From Polytrichum commune (lineage: Eukaryota; Streptophyta; Polytrichopsida; Polytrichales; Polytrichaceae): 64,000 nt of DNA. Position numbers and translations under genes: made by a program. Where the stretch lies: NCBI GenBank assembly GCA_950295325.1, contig OX485804.1:29078001-29142000 (forward strand). The letters run 5' to 3'. Every line of letters starts with the position of its first letter. Positions within the stretch are counted from its first letter, which is position 1. This document shows positions 1 through 12,270 of the stretch, piece after piece. Below the pieces are notes generated by a model that did not search any database, was not told where the DNA came from, and saw only the letters and a list, made by a program, of their open reading frames with translations.

Positions 1-441
1 AAGGCGGGCGCGGTCCAAGTCCGCACTTGAGGGACCAACGGAGTGATTGAGTGAATGCAAGATGGATGTAAAGTCTACATGGATGGATTCCTACATGGCA
101 CCAAATGGATCATATATATGTTCATGGTCACTTGGATTATTTTCGAAACACCGCCTCTTGGAGGAGGTAGGCCTAACACAACCTTAGGAGACCATGGCAC
201 TCCGGAAATTCACAACCATTGACTTATCATATTTTATCATGTGTGAGGACCCCGCATGATTAGTAATTCATTGAAATAGCATTTGGTTGAGGTCCTGTCA
301 CATGCGACTTCACACTACACTTGAGGGTCCCTGATCACATTATATGATTTTGGAAGTGTCTTAGGACGGTCTTTGGACACTTTTTGGGGGGTTCTCACAA
401 TTTCATGGTCACAACTCTTGGCTCATGCGTGAAGTGGCCCT
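1..441 (-). mobile_element. R2 inverted-repeat element, copy 1 (cut by window edge)
   Basis: First of nine R2 copies. Its right end carries the R2 terminal repeat read outward as CATGCGTGAAGTGGCCCT. Internal blocks such as GGAGGTAGGCCTAACACAA and the CTACACTTGAGGG block recur in the copies at 3412-3920, 33262-35019 and 42099-42612. The left terminus lies outside the window. R2 is non-coding here; short open frames within it differ from copy to copy. The superfamily is unassigned because no target duplication is certain. Confidence 0.75.
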
Positions 442-705
442 CGTGCTAGACATTGATGATCAAGATATAATGTATGTAATTTGCATCTGAGGGCACCCAA
501 ACTACGTATTTGAATTAGACACTTTAATAATATCAAAGTGTTTCGTTTACTCAAATAGTGCACTTGAAGAATGAGTTCATTTTAGATAGGGTCACTTTTG
601 ACATGATTAGTTAAAAATGAAAGTATGTAGCTCAAATATGTTTTTTTTGGCTTGGAGAGGCCTAGTATGGGCCTCTTAGACACTTAGGGGTTAACCTTCA
701 ATGCA
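442..705 (+). repeat. R1 dispersed repeat, copy 1
   Basis: Shares an ordered series of blocks with 20983-21203 plus 24956-25090 and with 30170-30510: 'gggcaccca', 'tcaataatatcaa', 'gtgcacttgaagaa' and 'gggtcacttttgac', then 'gtagctcaaata' and 'ggagaggcc'. It directly follows an R2 element here and at 20983. No coding capacity is seen. It may be part of a larger retroelement. Confidence 0.55.
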
Positions 706-867
706 TTGCCAAAAGGAGGAAGGAAGTATAGGTTTGCACCCTGGCCCCATGGCTTACATTTATATTATAGCCTAAGGACAAGGGTGGGAGCCCTAGGGGT
801 GAGGGTTGTAATATACATGCAAGTCCAATGGCATGGGTGCAACTTGGCATTAAAGCACAACACCATT

Positions 868-1224
868 TAGGGTATTTAGTGTCATGTACATTATTTGTAG
901 AGGGCCTAAACTAGATGCCGAAAGGCTTAGTAGTGTCACATCCGTTACTTTGTCAACATGACACTATTTGTCAAAGACAAGTAACTTATTGAAGTGCAAA
1001 CTTATTTATATTATGGCGTTTAGGATGTTTGAGATGTTATGCACATTGGGATCTTTGAGATGATAATTTTTGCATTACAAGAAGGTATTGTTGAACATAC
1101 AACTAACAAGTGTCATGTGGTGACACTAATGGTCAACCTTGTTGCCGTTAGTGTAACCTAGGATAAGTCTCATGATAAGGTAAGTGATTCTATTAGTCAC
1201 GCGACACTAAATACCATAAAAAAA
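868..1224 (+). mobile_element. R7 MITE-like element, copy 1
   Basis: Bounded by inverted ends: left GGTATTTAGTGTCATG, right CGACACTAAATACCATA. Interior blocks (AGGGCCTAAACTAGATGCC, TTGAGATGATA, CAAGTGTCATG, TTAGTGTAACCTAG) recur in order at 36087-36588. It is non-coding. Confidence 0.6.
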
Positions 1225-1394
1225 TTACACTATTTTTGATATTTTGTGTCCCATGCTTAATAGTGTCACAACAATACTTTGCCAACACAATTTTTCAAAT
1301 AAGACTATTGCATAATTAGTCATGAGTTTTGGAGTGGTTCCATTTTCCCGGCCTCAAATCTAGTCTCAACTGAATATAACTAAGTTTTTATTAT

Positions 1395-1665
1395 ACAACC
1401 TAACCTCCGTTAAGTCACCCTCTGTAATGTTATTCCCTCTCCTATATCATGGGTTTTGACATTAATATCATCCACCAAAGAAAAAGAAAAAACCCACCAC
1501 ACTCACACATCACATTGTCATTATTGCAATGTTGACTTTGTGTTGTTCCATAATGTCACGTGCCACACTAAATCTGTGTTATCACACATCCATGGTAACA
1601 CTGCAAACCTCCTTAATATCACCTGCACTTTGGTTGCCACAGGCATGATATTAGGGAGGTTAAAG
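1395..1665 (-). mobile_element. R4 element, copy 1 (internally deleted)
   Basis: Matches the reverse complement of 2044-2510, including the blocks 'ttccataatgtcac', 'tgcactttggttgccacag' and 'catccatg'. It is shorter than copy 2 and the ends are eroded. The open frame at 1456 lies wholly within this repeat and is not taken as a gene. Confidence 0.6.
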
Positions 1666-1901
1666 TGTATTGTGGGAAGTATTCAAATTTTCAAATGACT
1701 ATATGAGTGGCTAGTAAACTTTGTTACATTATTCTCATGGCCTTGAAGACTCCTTAAAGTTTCTCTTGAACATTGTCATTGGAAGCCCCAATTGTGAACT
1801 GTATGCCAAATAGATTCTTAAGAGAGGTTTGGTTAAGTCCACCGGAGACCAATTTATATTTCAATTAGAACAAATGCTTGTTTCCCATTGGCCCGGCTGA
1901 G

Positions 1902-2600
1902 CAGTGTCTGGGAAGATTTTTGGGCATAACCGGTCGAGATCCTAGTGTTTTTCCAAGAGTGCAACCGGTTACATGTTGACATCTTTCGGTTTTTCTTTAT
2001 TGATTTGAGGTGTGTTCTATAAATTCCTCTAAAAGAATCGGCACACTCTAAACTCCGTAGTATCACACCTGTGGCAACCAAAGTGCACGTGATCTTATGG
2101 AGTTTCGCAGTGTTAACATGGATGCGTGATGCTATAGAATTAGTGCAGCATGTGACATTATGGAATAACACAAAGGAGATGTGAGGACAATTTGAATTCG
2201 CTCTCCCGTCATCTTTGCTAGTGCGGTCCACTCCATGGCCTTCCCGGGCGATGTGGTGGACGCATGCACCAACATTCAACAAGTGGCAGAAAAAGAAGAA
2301 GGTAACACTCCACATGTTGACACATGACGCAATGTGAGGGTGTGGGTTGCCTTCTTTGGTGGTGTGCATTAATGACAAATTTCATGATATAAGGGAGAGA
2401 AATGTGACAATAAGGAATGAGATTTGAACTACGAACATCCGTTCCCTAGGGTTTCGGGATATTGGAGAGTGTGTGACATTATGGAGGTTGATATTACGGA
2501 GTTTAGGGTGTACTTTTTCCGGGACGTCGTGAACTTAACCAGTTATTTCTCAAAGTCAACTGGTTCATCTGTAACTAGTGGCCAGTTCTAGATCTCTATA
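1902..2600 (+). mobile_element. R3 hAT-type MITE, split by R4
   Basis: The R3 consensus order is visible: 'cagtg..gggaagatttttgggcataaccgg', 'aaccggttacatgttgacat', 'attcctctaaaagaatcgg'. After an interruption by R4 it continues with 'gaacttaaccagttatttctcaa' and 'ttcatctgtaacta'. R4 occupies 2044-2510, and the R3 text continues on the far side without loss. R3 is about 230 bp in clean copies. Confidence 0.75.
2044..2510 (+). mobile_element. R4 element, copy 2, nested in R3
   Basis: Inverted ends CACTCTAAACTCCG (left) and CGGAGTTTAGGGTG (right). The right flank begins TA, and the left flank CA may be a mutated TA copy, consistent with a TA target. The minus-strand open frame (1854-2378) crosses the R4/R3 boundary, so it is a chance frame. 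Confidence 0.65.
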
Positions 2601-2678
2601 ATTTGCAAAGCGAGTTAGGGTTTGGACAAAAGGTCAGCCCCCTGGCTTCCAGGATGGTGCTTGATCTGATAGGATATA

Positions 2679-3166
2679 CAGTCCACCCTCGATAAATGTT
2701 ACACTTATAAACGTTAACTCATTATATTTGTTAACAAAATCGTACTCCCCTCATATTGCTAACTAGAATGTTAACTATGTTAAATGTTAACAATAATTTA
2801 CTCCCCTCTTTGTTAATTTGCCATTTATAAATGTTAACCTACTAAATACATCCAATACTGTGTGATGACATCCATTACATTGACTCACAACCTTTCAAAG
2901 TGGCAAAAGCCACCAAACTTGACTTTTGTGATCAAATTATTCATCTAGACTATATTGATTCTTATTTTGTTTCATAAAAATAAAAGATTGATTTAATACA
3001 CATATTTTACATATGATAATTTTGCAAAATTCTCCCTCCATAATTGTAATGAATTTATATTTGTTAAACATTCAAAAAGCTCCCTTTATAACTGTTACAA
3101 TGTTAACTCACTATAAATGTTAGGAAAATTTTACTCCAGAGCCTAACATTTATAGAGGGTGGACTG
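2679..3166. mobile_element. pogo-like (Tc1/mariner) MITE, TA target
   Basis: A 488-bp non-coding element. Left end CAGTCCACCCTCGATAAATG and right end CATTTATAGAGGGTGGACTG are near-perfect inverted repeats, flanked on both sides by TA (2677-2678 and 3167-3168). The CAGTCnACCCTC start with an ATAA run resembles pogo-type termini. The interior is AT-rich with many TAAATGTTAAC-like motifs. No transposase is present, so it would depend on one supplied elsewhere. Confidence 0.85.
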
Positions 3167-3411
3167 TACCCACACACCTGTGAACAAACATTAGAAAACA
3201 ACCACTATAAATCACAATATTAAGAAAATTAATAGCAATAAAACTTTATATGTATAGAGCTGGTTTTCATGTGTGTCAACTGTGAATCTATGTATTTATG
3301 TAAAGGATAACTCTAGCAAACTGATCCGAGAAAGCATCCTGGGACAGCCTGACTCCTGAGGGTCAATAAGTAGGGCTTGTTGAGGCGCATTAGCCTCACC
3401 CTTGGAAAGAA

Positions 3412-3920
3412 AGCCACTTCACACATGAGCCAAAGGCCGTGACCATGAAATTGTGAGAGCCCAAAGAAAGTGTCCAAAGGCCGTCCCAACACACCTCCAT
3501 CGTCATGTGGTGTGGTCACGGACCCTCAAGTGTAGTGTGAAGTCATATGTGACCAGGCCTTCAACCAAATGGTATTTCAACGAATTTCTATTCATGCGGA
3601 TCCACACACATGATAGAATAAAATGGAATAAACCAACGGTTGTGAGCGTTCGGAGTGCCATGGTCTCCCAACGGTTTTGTGTTAGGCATACCTCCAAGAG
3701 GTGGTTTTTGGAAATAGTCCAAGTGACCATGAAACATGATCCGTTCGATGCCACGTAGGAATCCATGTAGACTTTACATCCATCCCGCATTCACATACTT
3801 GGTTGGTCCCTCAAGCGCAATGTGAAGTAGCGAACTTGGACCGGCTCCGCATTTTCCACCAATGAGAGTGCTCGAAGTGTAATGGTCACGGGCTCTCAGT
3901 CTCGCGTGTGAAGTGGTCCT
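3412..3920 (+). mobile_element. R2 inverted-repeat element, copy 2
   Basis: Left end AGCCACTTCACACATGAGCC and right end 'tcgcgtgtgaagtggtcct' are inverted relatives of the R2 terminus AGGGCCACTTCACACA. The interior matches 33262-33988 and 42099-42612 closely. The overlapping open frames on both strands at 3313-3790 are shadows of this repeat. Confidence 0.8.
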
Positions 3921-4553
3921 GAATGCGATGTTTAGTTTCACTTACTATTTGAAACTACGCAATGCTATATCTATAGACTGTACATCTCATATTTTACCAA
4001 CAAATGTGGAATTGGTAGTTTGGACATCATAGATCATTAACAACCCTACTTGGTAAAACATCACACCAATCGTAAAAAAAGATATAGCACTGTGTAAATC
4101 CAAACAGCAAGGACCACTAACTATCATATTTAGTGCAGCTGGTATACATAGAGATCACACTTATCAATACCCTTCAAACTTTCGGAGGCTAAGTTAATCA
4201 CTAAGTCAAGAGTTAATTATGTGCTACTTGATCTTCTCTTGAGACTGTAATTAATTATCTGCTGACTTGGCAGAGCAACAATTGCCATGGACTTCTCTGT
4301 GCTCATCAAAGTAGCGTACCCCTAATTAATTATATAGTCCATAGTATCATTAGTCTACCCCAAACCCTAATAATATACTAACTAGCCACTTAATACAATT
4401 GTCACTGCTACTGCACATTGATGGCCTCCTACACTAGCTACAATGTTGTGAAAGTGGGTTCTGAACCACATTTAGGATGCAGTTAATTAATGGAGCGAAC
4501 TTTCCCTTGAAGAAACTTCATCTTCTCATGCTTGAAGCACCGTCCGTGCATGG
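3921..4553. other. AT-rich non-coding stretch
   Basis: No gene, RNA or clear repeat boundary is seen. Every long frame is interrupted. A palindrome-rich 'taattaattat' segment lies near 4250-4330. Confidence 0.5.
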
Positions 4554-5480
4554 CAGTGATCGGGGAGATTTTTAGACATAAGGTAGAGGGTGCTTAAACC
4601 AACACTTTAAGCTATTGCACATACATATGGCTATGTGGTTGATATATAAAATATATATTCATATTAGCCTTTGGGCTAAACATAGGTATCAAGAAAGAAA
4701 AAAATATTTTTAGTCTCAATTGAATATTTGATGAATATTCAAAGTCAAAACTACTAGCTTCCTTATACCAATCCATAGGCCCCGTGTATGGCAACCTCGC
4801 GTATGATGAGGACCCCCACCTTCATTGCCTAGAACCAACACAACATAGCTGGGTACTAGACCCAAACTACATCAAAGCCCAAGTAGTAATGGTATGCAAA
4901 GCCACACGGCTACCTCCATGATCCCTCCCGGTTCGCTTGCAAAACCATCACCTTGCATCCCGGGAACCGACCCCCTTTGCACCCCGGGAAATGACCCTTT
5001 TGTGCTTTGTGGGCCTACCTCCTTGGCGTTGTGAATAGAATGACTAGAATAGGCATTGACAAGCCACCCTAATCCCACCTTGAACCAACCCGAGATAGAG
5101 TGGAGCCCGTTACATACCCTACATGAAGGTCATGGAGGCCGCTATGAGGTGGCACCACTAACGGCACCTAAAACCGTCACTTCGTGGGCCCAGACACTCC
5201 TACACCGCCGGGTACGGTTCAAGGTTGTAGAGTGTTGGCAATTGGGAGGCGTTTATAGGTGTTGGTTTTGGATGGGGTGTTGGTTTTAGCACCCTCTACC
5301 TTAATCAGTTGAGATCCTAGCGTTTGAAAGTCCAACCGGTTACATGTTGACATCCTTCGGTTTTCCTTTACTAAATCGGGTATATTCTATAGATTCCTCT
5401 AAAACAATCGGTAAGTTTATTGCAATCTTGAACTTCAACCGGTTCATTTGTAAATGGCTGCCGGATCTCCCTGATCATAG
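4554..5480 (+). mobile_element. R3 hAT-type MITE, split by R5
   Basis: Starts CAGTGATCGGGGAGATTTTT and ends near CTCCCTGATCATAG. R5 is inserted at the TAA of 'agacaTAAtcagttgag', leaving the rest of R3 intact (5304-5480). The flanking octamers gtgcatgg and gtacatgc agree at 6 of 8 positions, compatible with an eroded 8-bp hAT duplication. Confidence 0.8.
4581..5301 (+). mobile_element. R5 TA-target element, copy A
   Basis: A 721-bp element with inverted ends AGGTAGAGGGTGCTTAAACC and, at the right, 'ggttttagcaccctctacct', flanked by TA on both sides. Copies at 28126-28798 and 43159-46185 share the interior ('actttaagctattgcacata', 'cctacctccttgg'). Short frames inside are not conserved as protein. 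The TA or TWA target suggests mariner or PIF/Harbinger affinity. Confidence 0.85.
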
Positions 5481-7176
5481 GTACATGCATGAAATTTGCC
5501 CTTGAAATTTACCCATAATCAGAAAATTGTCGCCGAGGTCAAAGTCTGTACTTGCTAAAAGCACGACATGGTTCTGACATCTCATTTGCTAAAGAATAAG
5601 ATTGGTCTAGGATGACACCTTCTCCACAATGGCTGCAACCTCAATGACATGTGTGTTGGTCACTTAAAAGTGTTAGATTAGTGTCATGTTTGTGTGGAAA
5701 AAGAGCCATGTTTCCTTCTAGTGATGGGAGAAAGCTTGGTACATTGGTGTCAGGAGTTTGGTGCACATTGAGATAGCTCGTTTTGCAACGATTGTGTCGA
5801 AAATGATATGATCCACACTTGGTAGAAATGGCGCCCAACAAGGTGATTCTTCATCTAGAATTGTTACATAGATTGTGTTGTTTTCTTTTTTCCATATTTT
5901 TCTCTCCTTAAATAAATGAATAGCGACTTGGCGTTGAATGTGCACACACGAGCTTCTTGCATTCTTTTCTAGCATTCCACTTGGTTAAACTTTTATGATA
6001 CTTTCTTACCTCTCTAGGGTTTTGAGCAACGAAACAATCCTTTGATTGAAGGTTGCTCTTTTTCTTCTTCAAGGTTTGAACAAGGAAGATAGGTTTTCAC
6101 ATGAAAAACGTTTCTGGTAGATTTTGTGTCTTATGGATTGTCTTCCTTTTGAAGGATGTGGTTGTAGATTTGTGTTTCAAGATTATGCTTGTAATTGATT
6201 TTATTTAAGGCAAGACAAAATAGTTGCTCTTCAAGGTGGCTTATATGTCACTACTTCTCATACATGTATAGGTACGTACGAAGAACAATTGGATGTTGTA
6301 CAGAGTTACACACACACTTTCGTATGAGACTTATTGACTAGCCATGATTATGGGCTAGTTACCCAACAAAATGACATATTTAAGTGAATATGGACACAAT
6401 TTCAAAATTTGGACTTTTTGGTGGCTTCGATTCTATCGGCAGATCTCGGGGGGGCCACTCCCTTGTATATTTTGCATACACCTGCGATAATGACCTATTA
6501 AAATGGGGGCTATTTACCTATGAGAAAGGATTATAAGGGATGCTAATTTTTGAAATAATGGTAAATTGTTGTGATTATTTGCACCCTATTGGTAATTATA
6601 AATTCTTGGATGGTTGATTTTATGGTACCCTATATTACTTATGTGTAATTTTTTCCCCTAATTGCCCCCATTCCTTAAAGTGTATGATATAGTAGAATTC
6701 TCATTAGAAGCACGTGTATAGAGTAAGAGAAACAAACATTTACTAGGGTTTAGGGTTCAGGGTCACACTGAAGTCCGGGCAAAGCAAAACACTAAACAAT
6801 AACAACAAAAGATTGCAATTACATGTCATTAAGCAACACGAGCCAACGAATAAAAGTTGTGTTGGATAACACAGTTAGAAACCTTGAGGTCTTAGGGAAC
6901 ATGCCAACCACATGTGTCTCAAAGTCACATTTACAAGGTTTGCATAAGCCCTACAATTGATGCCTTGATCTTCCAATCCTACACATTGGAGGAAAATCCC
7001 ACGCCATGCAAGCAAAATCCACCTAAACTAGCTAGGCTACCATTTACACATGTGGGAGATATGAGGGTACTCGAACTGAAATGACTACTACAGATTTCAA
7101 GGTATACTAATGATCATTCAGCCTTTTTTCCAAATTATATCTCCACATGTGTGAGATAGTACAAATTTAGCAGGTT
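5481..7176. other. non-coding stretch
   Basis: AT-rich sequence with no recognisable gene. Overlapping minus-strand frames at 5641-5975 have no domain or conserved pattern that I can see. Confidence 0.4.
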
Positions 7177-7521
7177 TTATTTTTTATTTGAAATGAACTC
7201 ACTCAATGAGTTTGCATCTACCTCATCTAAGGTGTAGATTTTGCTAGTTGATTCATACACTAGAGACACAGTTGAGATAATAGCATCTACATCAACCCAC
7301 ACATAGTCACTCTCAACATACTTATATTTGTTGAGACCCGGCTGTTTTTTGAACCAATGGAGGTAAGCCATAGCAGTTGGGAAGAGCGTTTTCCTATTTC
7401 CGTTATGGAGTGCACGTTTCATCAAGTCAATGGGTTGCCAACAATTGCCCCATTTAGTAGCAACCTTCACCCTTATCTTTTGAACCCTTCCTATATAGAA
7501 CATGCCATATTTTGGTGGCAA
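7177..7521 (-). pseudogene. unrecognised ORF remnant, about 114 codons
   Basis: An open minus-strand frame of balanced composition, unlike the low-complexity frames around it. It has Trp-rich stretches (KWGNCWQP, YLHWFKKQPG) and an acidic patch (YVWVDVDAI ... LDEVDA). The first codon of the frame is TTG; the first ATG is at the seventh codon (GMFYIG), so a true start is uncertain. I do not recognise the family. It could be a decayed transposon protein or one exon of a split gene. No RNA signals or neighbours support expression. Confidence 0.3.
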
Positions 7522-8534
7522 AGTATTTAATTTTTGAAACTATCGCTTTTTCTCCATGCTATTTTATATGTACCACTTAGGTAATTTAATCATGTTTTGT
7601 CAAATGCTATATTACATATAATCATGTTTCACAATCCCAGAGCACCCTATACTACATCTAATAATTCTACAAATTTTACGCCAAATTTTTATACAAGACC
7701 CTATATTTTATCACACGTAGTTCCTACGTTTTTCGCCAATGCCCCCCCCGAGCGGCAGATACATCGATACACTACTAATATACTGAATTTTTATGGGAGA
7801 TATGTGAATTTTTAGTGATTACTTGAATGTTATGCCATGAAGATATGATGGAAAATCAACTATCTATTTTTTATGTTAAATCTATGTAAATAAATGTTGA
7901 ATAATGAAAATACAATCAAAGAAATTGCTATAATATGATCAAAATCAAGTTTGCATATTTTATTGGAGAATCTTACCATACAATCCTATCGTAGGATCCC
8001 ATGACAAAACTCAGCATATTGTAAATCCGGACTTGGACTCAATCCATTTTTACTTTAATGCCAATTCAAATAGTCTTATTAGTGTAGTCCACAATAATAA
8101 TATGGAGCCCACATAACTTCTCATTATTAGAATCAATTGTGGGCCATGTTAATAATCAATTGATGTTTGATGTCTAGTTAAAATTATTGTGGGCTACATC
8201 AATCATTCTTTCTAGAAGATTAATATGAGTGGACAATTTTTTTTGCTCCTTTTGATGTAAGGATCTTTTTTATTTTATTCAAGGCGTTCGTCGAAAGTCT
8301 CAAGGAAGATTGAGTGGAAGACCTGGGGTCCAAGACCCACATTTTTCCACCCTAACTAAATAATAAGAATGACCCACACTAATATGACTATTTAGTGTGA
8401 ATAGGATTAGGTAGAAATTAAAGTTAGTGTACCCTAAGTGCAACCCTTGACCACATGGAGTTTGGAATTGTTGTGTGGAGTTGCATACATGGTAATTCTT
8501 ACACTCAAGGGGAGTAAGAACATACAAATTTTAT
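7522..8534. other. non-coding stretch
   Basis: AT-rich. No convincing coding region or element ends. A C-run (7742-7748) and several oligo-A/T tracts are the only landmarks. Confidence 0.4.
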
Positions 8535-8910
8535 TGCATTTAGTGTCATATGGCATATTTTATGTCATTGTGGTAACTTTTCCAATGAATTTAAAAATAA
8601 AATAAAATATACAAATATCGTCATCCCAATGTACTTTTAGTTCATCCAAAAGCCAAGTATTGAAACCAAGTTTGGTATGTTCTGCATCCTAACATTTTGG
8701 TGATGAGATATTGTCATGTATGAATGAAATTTGGATGAAAAATAGCTTAGTAATTGACAGTAATTGCAACATTTGAATATGTAAAGTGCGAAAAAGTTTT
8801 ACAAGGAATGACAAATGCTGTTAGATTTACATTCCCTAGTGTTGATGACACTACATGGGCGGTTTACAATTAGTATTGAGCAAGAAACATAGAATTGGTG
8901 ACATTATAAC
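8535..8910 (+). mobile_element. R8 MITE-like repeat, copy 1
   Basis: Direct-orientation match to 62035-62390. Shared blocks include 'ttttatgtca', 'gacagtaattgcaaca', 'tttttacaaggaa(t/c)gacaaat', and 'caattagtattgagcaag' followed by 'aattggtgacat'. Ends near TTTAGTGTCA / GGTGACA, similar to R7 termini, so the two may be related. Non-coding. Confidence 0.6.
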
Positions 8911-8937
8911 AATATTCCAGGCCTTGGACAATTACCA

Positions 8938-9440
8938 AAATAACTATAGTTAACTAGGTTTTTTTCAAGACATTTTAGGGAACAACTATAGTTAACTAGA
9001 AAAATTTCAAACAACTACAACTTGAGAGTTCCAAAATTTGTAAGGAGCCAGCCGGCAAGGTCTTTCATTTATGAATGGAAATATATTACAATAACTTCTT
9101 TAAGAGTCCTTATGTTAGAAATAGTGCTTGTCACCCATCCCGGCCCATCCCAAGAAGGAATAGAACCCTCCGTTCCTTGCAACATTTGAACCCATTACAC
9201 TCTAGATTACTTAGAGATGATGAGGTCATGCTCATTGGGTGTTGATTGAGTGCGAGTCACAAAAAAAATCAGGTCCCAAATTTAAGGATCTGAATAAAAG
9301 AAAAAGAAAAAGATATAGATGCTATGATCTGTCATGGTACTACATTGCACACTACGCCCAACTGTAGTTAACTAGATATAACTATAGTTAACTAGATTTT
9401 TTGGAAGACTGAAATTAAAACAATTATAGTTAACTACATT
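8938..9440. repeat. cluster of AACTATAGTTAACTAG motifs
   Basis: The motif AACTATAGTTAACTAG or one-base variants recurs about six times, for example at 8942, 8984, 9360, 9378 and 9419, each followed by a T- or A-run such as gttttttt. The motif contains overlapping palindromes (AACTATAGTT and GTTAAC). Spacing is irregular, so it is not a simple tandem array. Confidence 0.6.
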
Positions 9441-10495
9441 TTTTGGCAAGTCAAATCACAAACAACTATAATTACAAAAGGCAACTAGTTCACTAATAGT
9501 TGAATTAGTTGGTTAGTTGTCCAAGGTTTGCAATATTTCGTGTATTGATTACCACCAAGTTACTACTATGTGGTGAAACGCATGAGTAAGTGTGCAATGT
9601 CAAGGAACATGTGTGATAGGATAAGAGTAGTGTCAACTTTTTATAGAGTAGCTAACTATTTGCTATTCATGGTTGATTAATGTCGCATGGAATTAAGTAC
9701 ATGGTAATTCTTATCTTCACTTGGGAGAATAAGAAGATATGAAAGAAACAATGATGAAGAGTAAGAATATCTTTCACTTGGGAGTAGGAATATATGAAGC
9801 AATTATGCATGGTTCAACGTGCTTGGTTCTTCATAATTGTAATGTCAATACGCATGGTTCTTTCATATATTCTTAAGGTTTTCTATTAGAGGATATTTTT
9901 TTGGTACTTAGATACTTGAGAATAGGTCCATCTATCTATAGTACCTAGTTAGGACTAGGTGTTACTTGTGGATGCATTTGAAATTGGTATGAGACATAAA
10001 GCAATTAGGGTATACTATAGAAACCCTAACATGAGGTTTCATGCCTTCTCTCTCCCTCACATTATTGGTTGTGTGAGGGGACCATTTTACAAAATGCTTG
10101 CAACCCTTTGAGAACTCCCGCCCACCTAAAGCATATCAATTGAAAGGAAACGGCCCTTAATTAGAGGATGTATTTGCATATAGAATAGGCTTTGCATATG
10201 TTCAATCAAGCCACCAACATGTATTAAAGCCAATTTTCATTTGGTTTATCATAATATCATTCAAGCTATGCTGATTGCTCTATTTCCAAAAATAAAATAG
10301 ACTGTCTTACACCATCTCCCACCATGTGTTGTTTCCTTGGTGCAAGGTAGTTGAATATTAGCCAAAAAATGAAACTTGTCAAGGATCCATTGAAAATTAA
10401 GGGGGGGGGGGACTTCCCCCCAACGCTTATTGTCCTACAAAGCTAGCAATACAAATTGAATAATATTACAATCATATTGAAGTTGCTATTACTTT
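9441..10495. other. non-coding stretch
   Basis: No gene seen. Contains a 10-base G run near 10402. Ordinary AT-rich sequence otherwise. Confidence 0.4.
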
Positions 10496-11620
10496 TTGCT
10501 CGACCCAACTCTCAACACAAGTTCCAAGCCTCACCTCCAGAATGTGTGGCCATGTAGGCACATGTGTCATACTTGGGACTTAAGAATTGGGACCCCGTGC
10601 GAGGTGGTAAGGTCCCAACTTCCATGCTCTCAACGGTTAAGATTGCATGGATTGACCTCAATCAAGGGACTTCAAACTTAGGATTTGAGACCCACGTGAA
10701 CCGACCCTAAGTTATTGTACTGATGGTTCCAACTCTCAACACAAGTCCCAAGCCTCAACTCCAAAATGTGTGACCATGTAGACATATATGTCATACTTGG
10801 GACTTAGGACTTGGGACTTGTGTGAAGTGGTAAAGTCCCAAGTTCCATGCTCTCAACGGCTGAGATTACACGGATTGACCTCAAGTGACTCCAGACTTAG
10901 GACTTGGGACCCGTGTGAGGTGGTGAAGTCCCAACTTCTATGCTCTCAACGGTTGAGATTGCACGGATTGACCTCAAGTGACTTCAGACTTAGGACTTGG
11001 GACCCGTGTGAAGTGGTAAAGCCCCAACTTCCATGCCCTCAACGGTTGAGATTGCACGGATCGACCTCAAGTGACTCCAGACTTAGGACTTGGGACCCGT
11101 GTAGAGTGGTAAAGCCCCAACTTCCATACCCTCAACGGCTGAGATTGCATGGATCCACCTCAAGTGACTCTAGACTTAGGACTTGGGACCCGTGTAGAGT
11201 GGTAAAGCCCCAACTTCCATGCTCTCAGCGGTTGAGATTGCACATATTGACCTCAAGTGACTCCATACTTAGGACTCGGGACCCGTGTGAAGTGGTGAAA
11301 TCCCAACTTCCATGCCCTCAACGGCTGAGATTGCACGGATCGACCTCAAGTGACTCCAGACTTAGGACTTGGGACCCGTGTAGAGTGGTAAAGCCCCAAC
11401 TTCCATACCCTCAACGGCTGAGATTGCACGGATCGACCTCAAGTGACTCCAGACTTAGGACTTGAAACCCGTGTAAAGTGGTAAAGCCCCAACTTCCATG
11501 CCCTCAACGGCTGAGATTGCACGGATTGACCTCAAGTGACTCCAGACTTAGGACTTGAGACGCACGTGAACCGCCCCAAAGTGAATTTCACTGATGGTTC
11601 CCACCGTCAAGCTGCTTGCA
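10496..11620 (+). repeat. 93-bp minisatellite with nested higher-order unit
   Basis: Between 10808 and 11551 the marker 'gacttggga' (or variant) falls exactly every 93 bp (10808, 10901, 10994, 11087, 11180, 11273, 11366, 11459, 11552), with no indel across eight units. Before the array, 10496-10730 carries a single-unit version with the same flanks: 'ctctcaacacaag' upstream and 'cacgtgaaccg' then 'tgatggttcc' downstream. Because 93 is divisible by 3, one plus-strand frame stays open for 225 codons (10788-11465) as a 31-residue repeat. I do not call it a gene: no homology, no flanking coding sequence, and neighbouring units differ by many non-silent changes. Confidence 0.85.
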
Positions 11621-12270
11621 TGGGGAGCCTACAACTTGTATGGGATAACATACTCACTCACAAATGCCACCCTCTATTCTTCGAGTTGCTCAAGTCCATT
11701 TCCAAAAAGTGGAATTATTAGTTATACAGATATTGGTATTGAGGAGACCTATTCAAACGGCATCGGGTTGAGTGATCGTTCCAGGAGATCGATCGGTTGG
11801 TGCACTCCCCAACGCTCTTGGGCCGGACACGTTGTATGCTTTCCCGAATCTCAATGATTCTTGAGACTTCAATTAATTAGTGTAGTAGATAAATTTGGCA
11901 GAATAGCTAGATTTAAACTGCACATGCGCCGATCGAGCCTGAATAAACACATGTGCGCTACATTACTGTACGTACGTGTGGGGGTCATAGTTCTCCTCAA
12001 TTGTGACGTCACTGGAAATAGTAATAAATGCTTCAAAGTGTGGGCGGGCTGGTTGAATCTTGAACAATTTGACCACCGCTGGGGGAGCTAGTAACATTAT
12101 CTCATGTCACATGGTCTCTCTAGATGATCTGCCAGAGCCATTGGTTAACTTAATGAAGTTGTTTAGGGTTGAGGCTTTAATTTAGTTGTCGGTGTTTTTG
12201 GGGTGCTGGCATGCATTTCGTGCCTCGCACCATTGTTGTGAAGGACATGTTGGATGCAGTGCCTGGGGAG
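11621..12270. other. non-coding stretch
   Basis: No gene recognised. Two overlapping plus-strand frames (11536-12091) have no visible domain. Confidence 0.4.

Noticed and set aside
3313-3790. Overlapping open frames on both strands
   Set aside because: They fall in R2, and other R2 copies interrupt the same frames.
10788-11465. 225-codon open frame as a repeat-protein gene
   Set aside because: It is fully explained by a minisatellite with a period divisible by three; no start context, domain or flanking coding sequence.
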